This document shows, one piece after another, positions 1-11,461 of a stretch of DNA of 64,000 nucleotides. The stretch spans positions 558,001 through 622,000 of the forward strand of contig CAJQUW010000872.1 of assembly GCA_907163375.1 (NCBI GenBank), given 5' to 3'. The stretch is from Prostheceraeus crozeri (lineage: Eukaryota > Platyhelminthes > Polycladida > Euryleptidae). The translations under genes and the position numbers were made by a program. The notes below the pieces were generated by a model. It did no database searches and was not told where the DNA came from. It worked only from the letters and a program-made list of their open reading frames with translations. How positions within the stretch are numbered: position 1 is the stretch's first letter; each line of letters starts with the position of its first letter.

Positions 1-1001
1 GAGTTCTTTTGAACATTTTTCAATAATTCGAACCACATCTCTTTCATTAAGGGTAAAAAATAAAGGAATGGGAAGAGTCCAGTCAAACCCACTTCATGTG
101 CAGACGAGATTTTAGCTGATTTAAAACGGTATTTAAAATGAATTCTTCAAAGTACTATCACAATTATATCACCCAAGTTCAAGCGCTTGAAGTGTTTGAA
201 GACACGACGTTTTTAATTTTCATGATTTCATGAAATTCTGATGGCAAATTGAATTAATTGACTCGAATCCCATGGAAATGCAAGTCCGATATATTGCAGA
301 TATATCTATGTCTGAGAGAGAAAAAAAATTCGTCGACCTGAACGTGAACATAGTCTGTGTGATTTTTTTCAACTATAATTTCAACTAGGATATGGAGTAA
401 AATTCAGCAGGTCGCCTGTTTGGTGTCAAGATATGTTTTGTTCTATCTATCTACCCTACACTCAGTTGCTTGACTGCTCAGTGTATTCGACATGTTGTCA
501 CAATTACTGAAGGCAGTCCATGACATATTACTCGTCAAAGTATGACATACTGTCACTATTATTTTTAATATTGTTATAAACCATAAGTATCTGTCCATTC
601 ATGGTCAACACACATAAAGTATAGGAGTGTACAGAGATTCAGTCCTTAATTTTTAACCATTGAATTTGAAGGATGCATTTGTCAACACCAGATGTTTCGT
701 ACATTTAATTATGACCACCACGACCTTGCAAAATGAATCATCTCACTCTTGCATAATTGCTTTTACTCTCAATTTTTGATGGTGAATGGCTGTAAGCATG
801 CATCTGCTCTCCATGCACATTCAAAGTTAACGATTTCTTGTCCAGTAAATTGATTGTTGAGACGTTCACTTATTTCTCGTGTGCTTTCTGAATTAGCTAA
901 AATTCCGCTATCTTTACATAATAACTTGCTGTGGATGCATGCAGGCGCATAAATTTTCTAGGAAATTTAATTTAAATATTTCGAAACAGTCATATAGCTG
1001 T
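1..1001. other. No gene recognised; flank of the foldback element
   Basis: AT-rich sequence with no protein similarity I can recognise in any frame and no clear splice-bounded exon. Its last bases abut the 10-bp direct repeat that begins the large foldback-like element. Confidence 0.5.
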
Positions 1002-1011
1002 CACAACTTTG
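1002..1011. repeat. Left target-site duplication of the foldback element
   Basis: CACAACTTTG, identical in sequence and orientation to 13683-13692. The inverted similarity begins at the next base. Confidence 0.75.
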
Positions 1012-1213
1012 GTAATCTGGAAAATATATAATCAGTCAAACTGAAAAACATATAATCAGTCACAACTTTTTTAATATTGCTTTTTATGAACTCATCAACT
1101 GTACAGGTTATCTTTGATGCTTTATCTACTGACCATGCCCGACTTTAGTCATTCAGTCAAATAATTACCTCAGCAAGATCAAATAAAGCAATAAATTTCA
1201 AAATGTCTGAATT

Positions 1214-4200
1214 ATAATCAGTCACAAGTATTTTATGAGACAGAGATGGAACCTGAGTCAGTCATACTTTATCACTCTACATCTAATGAGTGTGTTTGCA
1301 AAGTTGGAGCTCAATCGGTTAAAGTCTCTGGTTGTGGGGGACTGTAAAGGGGTCCCGAACATGAATTCCCCTAAAATAGGCCTTTATAATCAGTCGCAAG
1401 TATTTTATGAGACAGAGATGGAACCTGAGTCAGTCATACTTTATCACTCTACATCTAATGAGTTTTGCAAAGTTGGAGCTCAATCGGTTAAAGTCTCTGG
1501 TTGTGGGGGACTGTAAAGGGGTCTCGAACATGAATTCCCTAAAAAATTCTTTTTTATAATCGTCTCAAGTAATTTATGAGACAGAGTGGAACCTGAGTCA
1601 GTCATACTTTATCACTCTACATCTAATGAGTGTGTTTGCAAATTGGAGCTCAATGGTTAAAGTCTCTGGTTGTGGGGGACTGTCCCTAAAAGTATTTTAT
1701 GAGACAGAGATGGAACCTGAGTCAAGTCATACTTTATCACTCTACATCTAATGAGTGTGTTTGCAAAGTTGGAGCTCAATCGGTTAAAGTCTCTGGTTGT
1801 GGGGGACTGTAAAGGGGTCCCGAACATGAATTCCCTAAAATAGGCCTTTATAATCAGTCACAAGTATTTTATGAGACAGAGATGGAACCTGAGTCAGTCA
1901 TACTTTATCTTAATGAGTGTGTTTGCAAAGTTGGAGCTCAATCGGTTAAAGTCTCTGGTTGTGGGGGACTGTAAAGGGGTCGAACATGAATTCCCTAAAA
2001 TAGGCCTTTATAATCAGTCACAAGTATTTTATGAGACAGAGATGGAACCTGAGTCAGTACTTTATCACTCTACATCTAATGAGTGTGTTTGCAAAGTTGG
2101 AGCTCAATCGGTTAAAGTCTCTGGTTGTGGGGGACTGTAAAGGTGTACCGAACATGAATTCCTAAATAGGCCTTTATAATCAGTCACAAGTATTTTATGA
2201 GACAGAGATGGACATGTGTCAGTCATACTTTATCATCTACATCTATTGAGTGTGTTTGCAAAGTTGGAGCTCAATCGGTTAAAGTCTCTGGTTGTGGGGG
2301 ACTGTAAAGGGGTCCCGAACATGAATTCCCCTAAAATAGGCCTTTATAATCAGTCACAAGTATTTTATGAGACAGAGATGGAACCTGAGTCAGTCATACT
2401 TTATCACTCTACATCTAATGAGTTTTGTTAGCAAAGTTGGGTGCTCAATCGGTTAAAGTCTCTGGTTGTGGGGGACTGTAAAGGGGTCCCGAACATGGTT
2501 TTCCTAAACTAGGGCCTTTTATAATCAGTCACAAGTATTTTATGCATCTAATGAGCGTGTTTGCAAAGTTGGAGCTCAATCGGTAAAGTCTCTGGTTGTG
2601 GGGGACGTAAAGGGGGTCCGAACTTGAATTCCCTAACAATTGGGCCTTTATAATCAGTCACAAGTATTTTTTGAGACAGAGATGGAACCTGAGTCAGTCA
2701 TACTTTATCACTCTACATCTAATGAGTGTGTTTGCAAAGTTGGAGCTCAATCGGTTAAAGTCTCTGGTTGTGGGGGACTGTAAAGGGGTCCCGAACATGA
2801 ATTCCCCTAAAATAGGCCTTTATAATCAGTCACAAGTATTTTATGAGACAGAGATGGAACCTGAGTCAGTCATACTTTATCACTCTACATCTAATGAGTG
2901 TGTTTGCAAAGTTGGAGCTCAATCGGTTAAAGTCTCTGGTTGTGGGGGACTGTAAAGGGGTCCCGAACATGAATTCCCCTAAAATAGGCCTTTATAATCA
3001 GTCACAAGTATTTTATGAGACAGAGATGGAACCTGAGTCAGTCATACTTTATCACTCTACATCTAATGAGTGTGTTTGCAAAGTTGGAGCTCAATCGGTT
3101 AAAGTCTCTGGTTGTGGGGGACTGTAAAGGGGTCCCGAACATGAATTCCCCTAAAATGGGCCTTTATAATCAGTCACAAGTATTTTATGAGACAGAGATG
3201 GAACCTGAGTCAGTCATACTTTATCACTCTACATCTAATGAGTGTGTTTGCAAAGTTGGAGCTCAATCGGTTAAAGTCTCTGGTTGTGGGGGACTGTAAA
3301 GGGGTCCCGAACATGAATTCCCTTAAAAAATAGGCCTTTATAATCAGTCACAAGTATTTTATGAGACAGAGATGGAACCTGAGTCAGTCATACTTTATCA
3401 CTCTACATCTAATGAGTGTGTTTGCAAAGTTGGAGCTCAATCGGTTAAAGTTCTGGTTGTGGGGGACTGTAAAGGGGTCCCGAACATGAATTCCCCTAAA
3501 ATAGGCCTTTATAATCAGTCACAAGTATTTTATGAGACAGAGATGGAACCTGAGTCAGTCATACTTTATCACTCTACATCTAATGAGTGTGTTTGCAAAG
3601 TTGGAGCTCAATCGGTTAAAGTCTCTGGTTGTGGGGGACTGTAAAGGGGTCCCGAACATGAATTCCCCTAAAATAGGCCTTTATAATCAGTCACAAGTAT
3701 TTTATGAGACAGAGATGGAACCTGAGTCAGTCATACTTTATCACTCTACATCTAATGAGTGTGTTTGCAAAGTTGGAGCTCAATCGGTTAAAGTCTCTGG
3801 TTGTGGGGGACTGTAAAGGGGTCCCGAACATGAATTCCCTTAAAAAATAGGCCTTTATAATCAGTCACAAGTATTTTATGAGACAGAGATGGAACCTGAG
3901 TCAGTCATACTTTATCACTCTACATCTAATGAGTGTGTTTGCAAAGTTGGAGCTCAATCGGTTAAAGTCTCTGGTTGTGGGGGACTGTAAAGGGGTCCCG
4001 AACATGAATTCCCTAAAATAGGCCTTTATAATCAGTCACAAGTATTTTATGAGGACAGAGATGGAACTGAGTCAGTCATACTTTATCACTCTACATCTAA
4101 TGAGTGTGTTTGCAAAGTTGGAGCTCAATCGGTTAAAGTCTCTGGTTGTGGGGGACTGTAAAGGGGTCCCGAACATGAATTCCCTAAAATAGGCCTTTAT

Positions 4201-4698
4201 AATCAGTCACAAGTATTTTATGAGACAGAGATGGAACCTGAGTCAGTCATACTTTATCACTCTACATCTAATGAGTGTGTTTGCAAAGTTGGAGCTCAAT
4301 CGGTTAAAGTCTCTGGTTGTGGGGGACTGTAAAGGGGTCCCGAACATGAATTCCCTAAAATAGGCCTTTATAATCAGTCACAAGTATTTTATGAGACAGA
4401 GATGGAACCTGAGTCAGTCATACTTTATCACTCTACATCTAATGAGTGTGTTTGCAAAGTTGGAGCTCAATCGGTTAAAGTCTCTGGTTGTGGGGGACTG
4501 TAAAGGGGTCCCGAACATGAATTCCCCTAAAATAGGCCTTTATAATCAGTCACAAGTATTTTATGAGACAGAGATGGAACCTGAGTCAGTCATACTTTAT
4601 CACTCTACATCTAATGAGTGTGTTTGCAAAGTTGGAGCTCAATCGGTTAAAGTCTCTGGTTGTGGGGGACTGTAAAGGGGTCCCGAACATGAATTCCC
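1214..4698 (+). repeat. 172-bp tandem satellite, left arm (about 20 copies)
   Basis: The unit starts TATAATCAGTCACAAGTATT and ends in a block with GGGGTCCCGAACATGAATTC. Successive units from about 2671 onward are spaced exactly 172 bp and differ by very few bases. Units between 1214 and about 2660 are irregular, with small deletions, substitutions and shortened copies. Short reading frames of 60-96 codons recur in every unit but only run through about 1.65 units and stop at the same place, so they are by-products of the repeat and not genes. The same unit in opposite orientation forms the right arm at 10929-11461. Confidence 0.95.
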
Positions 4699-5125
4699 GT
4701 GCAATTATTTTTCGTCAAGCATGAGATGGAAAATACAGGTGTTTTACACAATTTGGAGGGATATCTTGCTATTGTAGGTGGATTCATGGATTTTTTGAAT
4801 TGTGGATTGGCCTCATCCTCGCTGATTCATCGGTTGTCAGTGTTTTTCTATCGGAGTGTAATGCTCCCTTCCGGTGTCATGGGAAGAATGGTACAATCAC
4901 TGACTTCCTTACCCCCGCTTCGCTGCTTCTGTACAGGGCCAGCGAAGAAGGGACGATCGACCGGCCAGATGGATCACGAAGGCCTATAAGTCGCTAGAGC
5001 GCAAGTCATGACTGCGACACACCAAATATGCAACAAACAATGTAGATCAATGTATATACTCCAATGGAAGAAAATGGGTATATTACCCAACGCATATGAA
5101 TATCTCATTGAATATAACGCACATA
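4699..5125 (+). repeat. Unique inner block of the left foldback arm
   Basis: This block is near-identical to the reverse complement of 10485-10925; I see only scattered single-base differences (for example around 4817 and 4905). A 96-codon open frame exists in both copies, but it has no recognisable domain and no coding context, so I treat it as non-coding. Similarity fades at about 5125 (left) and 10485 (right), which marks the loop boundary. Confidence 0.85.
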
Positions 5126-6163
5126 GATATGTAATGTTTTTAATATATATAGATATATAGCTATAATATTTTTAAAACTGTAATGTTTTTAAGTGAGGAT
5201 ATTCATAACGTTTTTGAATGATGATCTTAAGTTATTTGATCAACGTTACTTGGAAGATATAGTGAGACGACAATATGGAGTGCCTTCGGAAGTCAATTTA
5301 CGGAGTTATTTATTTCAGTCTGACTGTAGGTACAGGTCTACTCGAGATTCGTTAACTGTATACACTATTCGTAATTCTTGATCAGTGTTATAAGTGCGCT
5401 TGGTGAGCCCAAGCTTCCTAAATAATTCAAGTAAACTGAACTCCTCTTACTATCGCTCTCGACTTTAAACGCTATCAGTCTGAGGCGAAAGGACAGGCGA
5501 CTCCGCTACGAATATTATTTTGAAGTAGGGAAATTAAGTTCACGCACTAACTCTTGCTGATAACGATGATCCTGTGAAACGTGCACGACCAGACTTGATT
5601 CCAAGATCTGGTTCGGGCCGGGTGTCGGTAAAAGGGTAATGTAATTGAGTGTATCCTACTACCGATTTCTTGCAAGTCCCTTTTCTGACTCCTGGGCTGC
5701 CTGCTACTGCTCTGACAATAAGATCAAAAACAAGTTAAATAGAATATAAATATAGCACTCGTTATTCAACGGAAAGATAATATATATATATATAATTATG
5801 ACAAGAAAAATGCTGGCGACTAAAACAGAACTAGATAGCCAGAGATTATCTAGGAAGTTGCTACTACGGATTACGAGGAAGTCCTTGTCAATGTTAGAGT
5901 ATGGAATTGATCGTATACGTTGCCACCGTTTTGTCTCTCCGTTTGATGTCACTCCAAAAAGTTTCTCTCCCGTTAGCCAGGCAAGACTGACTAACTAAAA
6001 CCAGTTACTTCGACCAAAGTCTAAGTCACGTCTGACCGAAGCCTGAATCAAAGTACGAGTAAGTATATTAGCCGGAATCGAAGGTCCCGTCCAAGCATCT
6101 GTATCGCTTTATACAGTAATTTCTTCTCGAACCATTGGCCATCCACTCACAGCTCTGGGATTC
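5126..6163. other. Loop of foldback element, mostly unassigned; one protein-like fragment
   Basis: Nothing here is recognised with confidence. A 190-bp stretch at 5193-5381 (+) reads as natural protein (residues such as NDDLKLFDQRYLEDIVRRQY, then GVPSEVNLRSYL), and a continuation lies upstream in another frame (SEDIHNVFE), which suggests a frameshifted relic of a real coding sequence. I cannot name the family. The remainder is AT-rich, with a short TA run near 5780. Confidence 0.3.
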
Positions 6164-6433
6164 TTAGTCGGGTCCATAAGATAGCTAATTGGTGATTATC
6201 ACTATTTCCATTAACACGTCAGTACTTTGTAAGCAATTCTGTCAACATCCCAATATTGGTTCTCCCTGACCACACAACTGAAGACGCCATCTTAAAAGCT
6301 TTTTTAGTCGGGTCCATAAGATAGCTAATTGGCGATTATCAATATTTCCATTAACACGTCAGTACTTTGTAAGTAATTCTGTTAACATATCAGTATTGGT
6401 TCTTCTTGACCACACAAGTGTAGGACGCCATCT
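6164..6433 (+). repeat. Two-copy direct repeat, period 140 bp
   Basis: Copy 1 (6164-6293) and copy 2 (6304-6433) both begin TTAGTCGGGTCCATAAGATA and end in GACGCCATCT. They differ by scattered substitutions, about 10 percent by eye. They could be the stub of a larger tandem array or a local duplication in the foldback loop. Confidence 0.85.
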
Positions 6434-6811
6434 CTGGAGAGAAAAATGTTTGAACTGTCTTTGCTTATTTCCACTGCCATGACCATGGTCACTTTTTGGG
6501 TGGTACTGTCGCCATTCTGATATCAGCTCTCTCACGTTCCACAAAGAGTGTGTGATAGTGGTAATTTGACTTGTTCATGATTACATCACTTAATGGTACA
6601 CACTAAGTTGGAAAACATTTAGATGACCGATGACCTTTCCTCTTGTACTCTTGCAACTTTAATTAACGGATATTCCTTCCACCAATGTTCCAATTTTTTT
6701 TGTAATGTCCACAATGTTATTATACTCAGTTAGATGTTCCCGACATGAGGCCAAGTAGCACATCACAGATATGCATGCATAGGGCCTATCCCAGCTGCAT
6801 ATCTATCAATA
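6434..6811. other. Unassigned spacer in foldback loop
   Basis: AT-rich, no recognisable coding sequence or repeat apart from the edge of the preceding direct repeat. It ends at the TA dinucleotide of the mariner insertion. Confidence 0.4.
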
Positions 6812-6813
6812 TA

Positions 6814-8114
6814 TGAGGCGTGTTCAAATGAAACCCGTTCGCTATTCTGTATTTGTAGAATAGTAAGCAGACAAAGTAAAGGAACAATCAATTAGTAACA
6901 ACTGTGTATTATTAACATAAAAACAGAAGCAACAATCAAAAAAAGTCTCCGTTGACTTCCCGGCACTTGTCCCATTGCTTGGGTAGGCGTTAAATTCCGT
7001 CGGCAAAGAAGGACTTCCGCTGTCGTTTGAACCAATCTCTAACAGCTGTCTTCACTTCTTCTTCTGATCGGAATCGTTGTAGCTTGAGAAACTTCTTCAG
7101 GGGACCAAAAATGTGAAAATCACAAGGTGACAGGTCAGGACTGAATGCAGGGTGTTCCAAAACTTCCCAACGCTTCCTTGTCAATGCGTCAGATGTCGCC
7201 TTGGAAACATGTGGTCTTGCGTTGCCGTGAAGAAGAATGACACCTGAAGACAACATACCGGGTCGCTTGCTCTTTATCGCTTGGTGAAGCTTGTCCAAAG
7301 TCTGGATATACCGCTGCGAATTGATTGTTTCGTTGGGTTCAAGAAACTCGAGGAGCAGTGAGCCCTGAATATCGAAGAACACCGTGAGCATCACCTTCCC
7401 TGCAGATTGTTGCACTCGGAACTTCTTCGGCTTGGGTGAACTTGGATGCTTCCACTGCATACTGCTCAGCTTCCCTTCCGGCTCGAAATGATGGCACCAC
7501 GTCTCGTCTCCAGCCACAATGCGACGCAAGAACTGCTCATTCTCGGTATTGAAGCGAGTCAGGTGTTCCAAACTGAGTGTTCTCCGTCTTTCCTTGTGGT
7601 CTTCAGTAAGCATTCGAGGCACCCATTGAGAGCAAACTTTGCGATACTGCAACTTTTCCTTCACGATGGTATGCATTGAGCCAATTGAGACATTGAAGTC
7701 ACCTGCCAGATCTCGAATGCTTCGTCGACGATCGGCTCTGACTGCGGTATCGATGGTCTCAGTCAGACTTTCAGTTCGCCACTCTCGAAACTTCCTTGAC
7801 CACTCTGTCACTGTGGTCTTTGAAACAGCTCGATCTATGTATACTGATGCCATTCTGCGATGTATCTCTGCTGGCATGCATCCTTCTGCAGTCAGGAATT
7901 GAATAACCGCTCTCTGGTCTTCTTTGGACGGACTTTCTACCATGAACGACATTTCACTCGTCATTAACCGTGAACAACAGATACACCTGATGAACAAACA
8001 CTTTGTCACGCTGTTATAAAGCACCGAATAGTACTCCACAGGTCTGCTTTGATTATTTGGTCATGCATGAACCCGCTAAGATAAGTCGAACGGGTTTCAT
8101 TTGAACACGCCTCG
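6814..8114 (-). mobile_element. Full-length mariner element, 1301 bp
   Basis: Perfect or near-perfect inverted ends: TGAGGCGTGTTCAAATGAAA on the left and its complement ending at 8114 on the right, continuing through ACCCGTTCG. TA dinucleotides flank both sides (6812-6813 and 8115-8116), as expected for Tc1/mariner. A 1.3-kb length is typical of the family. The element sits in the loop of the foldback element, so it inserted after, or was carried with, that element. Confidence 0.93.
6936..7964 (-). pseudogene. Mariner transposase, inactivated
   Basis: DD34D mariner transposase, which would cut and paste DNA at TA sites. The N-terminal helix-turn-helix region (QRAVIQFLTAEGCMPAEIHR), the WVPRML linker motif, the first catalytic Asp in GDETW and the third in SPDLSPCDFH are all visible. 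The second catalytic motif reads HGNARPH where the family has HDNARPH, so the second Asp is Gly. An in-frame TAA at 6990-6992 cuts the protein early; the remaining frame continues RLPKQWDKCREVNGDFF to a second stop at 6936, matching the usual mariner C-terminus. I chose the start at 7964 (MTSEMSFMVE); the frame is open further upstream to 8039 but that extension does not look like mariner. With two independent lesions this copy cannot make active enzyme. Confidence 0.92.
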
Positions 8115-8116
8115 TA

Positions 8117-8420
8117 TATCTATCATATCTATATCAGCTGCAAACCCTACCACTAGCATCAGGTGCCCCTCAAAGCTTTGAGCAGGTCCCTTTATCAGTA
8201 TTACATGTATGTTGGGTTTTCAGTATGGCAGTATGGAGGGTCCCTTCTTAAGTATAAGGAGCCCTGTGTTAGTCATTGCTATCGTATTGTCTAGAAAACT
8301 GGAAAAATTCTCGACGCTGTTTGAACTTTTGCTGACGAAGAATATTTTTGAAATGTGTGAATATGTGACGAAGGTCTAACAAAGTCCGTCGATAACAGCA
8401 AAAGTGACGTGAGTTTGATA
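8117..8420. other. Unassigned spacer
   Basis: No recognisable feature between the mariner and the start of the hAT-like coding relic. Confidence 0.4.
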
Positions 8421-9235
8421 GACTCCCTAATAAATAAATTAAAGCAAGCTCGAGATCATTATTATAATGATTTTCGCCAAACGACAGTCACGATGGCAGG
8501 GCATTTTTCCAATTCATCGGTCCACCTGAGATGCCAAGAAGGAAGTTAATTTCCAGTCATCTGTAGCATGGATCTTTAGCACAATCCACGACCGTTTTAC
8601 TAGAATTCTTCCGTCTGCAATTCTGTGAGCTCATAGATTACTGTCTCCTTGAACTAGATCGCCGTCTCAATTGTGCTTAATAGGTCTTAATTGGGTCTTA
8701 ATAGAAATTGAGAAATTATGTACTCTTATCATCTTGCAACGGCTCAAGCGAATGGGAGCCATCTGAAGCACCCATGAAAGTAAATTATATGAAAAGGATA
8801 TTGATTTTGAGAATTTTACACACGAGCTAGCAATATTTGAAGAGTTGGTTCGAAGCATGATTACGAATGTGAAGAAGGTTACATCTATGAGCACGATATT
8901 ATGTCTCTTCGCCGATCACGAAATTACGAAATCATAAAGACAATATTATCCAACATTCACACGATCCTTCACATTTACTTGCTTGCACCACTTACTACTG
9001 CATCAGTTGAAAGAACGTTTTCAGCTAAAAGAAAACTAAAAATGTAGCATATATGAGAAGCCGAATGTCACAGAAAAGATACAACAATCTATTTCTACAA
9101 AACATCCATAAACAAAAAACAAACAATCTCAACTCAACAGACATCATGAAACAATTCATTCAAAACCAACCACGACAACTAAATTTTTGGGAAGATTTTG
9201 ATTGGTCTATGAATTATTTTCAATAGCATTATCAA
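8421..9235 (+). pseudogene. Decayed hAT transposase, C-terminal half
   Basis: Read across several frames, this matches the C-terminal half of hAT transposases of the ZMYM/zinc-finger-like group. Visible pieces are NKLKQARDHYYNDFRQ near 8440, FENFTHELAIFEELVRSM near 8805, then the dimerisation-domain hallmark LAPLTTASVERTFSAKRKLK at about 8973-9035, and after a frameshift SRMSQKRYNNLFLQNIHK near 9060-9110. At least two frameshifts and several stops interrupt it. The dimerisation core (LTTASVERTFS) is the diagnostic part. No terminal inverted repeats belonging to this copy were found. It lies in the loop of the 12.67-kb foldback element, but that element's 10-bp duplication does not fit hAT (8 bp), so I regard it as a separate, older insertion. 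Confidence 0.8.
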
Positions 9236-10484
9236 CTTCCGCAACATTTTGTTTTATTTGAGCACGGCTCGGCGTCGAGGTCGGAATCTACATGTTTGAT
9301 AAATGAAATTTTAATAGTTTTCAAGAAAAAATCTAATAGATTTAAATGTACGGAATATTTGACTGGCTGCACCTGGCATACTTGAATATACGTAGAAACT
9401 TTCCGATTATTTTTTTATTAATACATAAATTTGAAGTTGAATGGAAATGCCTGCAGAATTCTGCCGCTTCTTAAAGCTTATTCAACTAATACTCTCTTGA
9501 TATGGCATATGGCATACATATATTTGCGCACACCTACACTTTAATTTCAATGTCAGCAGCATTTTAGAATATATTCCATTGTTAAACTATGTTCGAAAAA
9601 CTCAGGCATAAAACGTGCCCTTCTGATTTGGTGCCACTGCCCTTTTCATCGTCTTCCGCCGTCCCTTATGTCACCGTTTGAAATTTTTGAGGCTACCAGT
9701 TTGCGGACACGCTCTTGGACGACTACGAATGCCTTTAGTCGAGTATAAGATGTCCTGTCACGTATAAGAAGGCTCAAGTGGACTTGAGCAGGTCACGTCA
9801 GTCGCTAATCTGACGACAGGTGGACGAAGCGTTTGACGGAATATACCACTTACGGCCGCCAGAGGCTACACGGATGTCCGAGAAGGAGATCGAGACAGGA
9901 ACTCGATGAATTCTTCGGTAACGCGAACTGGGCTACCACCACTCGATGTAGAGAAAAATGGAGGTCATTGTAAGGAAGACGCTTGGCTTTGGTTTAGAGA
10001 TGTCAAGCTGGGATTTGAATTAGCCTCATTATTCTTACGGGCAGGCTAGGTTGCTGTCTTCGTTAGCAGAGTCAACAAAGCGGAAAATTAGTCGCTGACA
10101 TGAGCAGCGCGGGAAGACGACCGCACAACAGCTTGCCCAAGTGGCGAATGATGTTCTAGTTGATTGAAGTATTCGTGATGAGGACTGATGACGCTCTCAA
10201 ATCCGTTGGTTTACTAACATAATGCTGTTGCAACAATCAAGGTCATACGAGAGAATGAATCAGCACCGATTCGACATCAACCATCGAAAGAAAGAAGAAG
10301 AGGGTCCTGATCACAGCAATGAATACGAACATTTATCACAATCAGGAAACATGAAAGGAACGATGGTTAACTAAATTGACGGAAACGATCAAGAAAGGGA
10401 GAAAGAACTAAAACACATACCGGTAGATCAACGTGTGACATATTGACCGCTAGGGATTCATATGCATATGGGGTAGGCCCTATG
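9236..10484. other. Unassigned part of the foldback loop
   Basis: The segment from about 9600 to 10380 is less AT-rich than its surroundings and may be an old coding or LTR-like relic, but no frame gives a domain that I can name. The rest holds nothing recognisable. Confidence 0.3.
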
Positions 10485-10925
10485 CATGTATACTCGTATC
10501 TATGTGCGCTACATTCATTGATATATTCATGTGTTGGGCAATATGCCCATTTTCTTCCATTGGAGTATATACATTGATCTACATTGTTTGTTGCATATTT
10601 GGTGCGTCGCAGTCATGACTTGCGCTCTAGCGACTTATAGGCCTTCGTGATCCATCTGGCCGGTCGATCGTCCCTTCTTCGCTGGCCCTGTACAGAAGCA
10701 GCGAAGCGGGGGTAAGGGTGTCAGTGATTGTACCATTCTTCCCATGACACCGGAAGGGAGCATTACACTCCGATAGAAAAACACTGACAACCGATGAATC
10801 AGCGAGAATGAGGCCAATCCACAATTCAAAAAATCCATGAATCCACCTACAATAGCAAGATATCCCTCCAAATTGTGTAAAACACCTGTATTTTCCATCT
10901 CATGCTTGACGAAAAATAATTGCAC
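10485..10925 (-). repeat. Unique inner block of the right foldback arm
   Basis: Near-identical inverted copy of 4699-5125, including the same spurious 96-codon frame. The very low divergence between the arms suggests a recent origin or ongoing gene conversion between them. Confidence 0.85.
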
Positions 10926-10928
10926 GGG

Positions 10929-11461
10929 AATTCATGTTCGGGACCCCTTTACAGTCCCCCACAATGAGAGACCCTAACCGATTGAGCTCCAACTTTGCAA
11001 ACACACTCATTAGATGTAGAGTGATAAAGTATGACTGACTCAGGTTTCATCTCTGTCTCATAAAATACTTGTGACTGATTATAAAGGCCTATTTTAGGGG
11101 AATTCATGTTCGGGACCCCTTTACAGTCCCCCACAACCAGAGACTTTAACCGATTGAGCTCCAACTTTGCAAACACACTCATTAGATGTAGAGTGATAAA
11201 GTATGACTGACTCAGGTTTCATCTCTGTCTCATAAAATATTTGTGACTGATTACAAAGGCCTATTTTAGGGGAATTCATGTTCGGGACCCCTTTACAGTC
11301 CCCCACAACCAGAGACTTTAACCGATTGAGCTCCAACTTTGCAAACACACTCATTAGATGTAGAGTGATAAAGTATGACTGACTCAGGTTCCATCTCTGT
11401 CTCATAAAATACTTGTGACTGATTATAAAGGCCTATTTTAGGAGAATTCATGTTCGGGACC
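10929..11461 (-). repeat. 172-bp satellite, right arm (3 copies)
   Basis: Three units of the same satellite as 1214-4698 in opposite orientation, each spaced 172 bp. The array ends abruptly at about 11461 within a unit (at GTTCGGGACC). The copy number is much lower than in the left arm (about 20). Confidence 0.93.

Noticed and set aside
1235-4675. Ten or so open frames of 70-94 codons in the satellite, with nearly identical proteins
   Set aside because: Each spans about 1.65 satellite units, recurs with the 172-bp period and ends at the same stop. There is no domain and they break wherever a unit has an indel.
1214-4698. Possible CRISPR-like array
   Set aside because: The repeats are head-to-tail with no unique spacers, the unit is 172 bp, and the context is eukaryotic.
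4699-4989. 96-codon frame present in both foldback arms (also 10635-10925)
   Set aside because: Its conservation is explained by the inverted duplication itself. The peptide has no recognisable domain, and an overlapping second frame is equally open.
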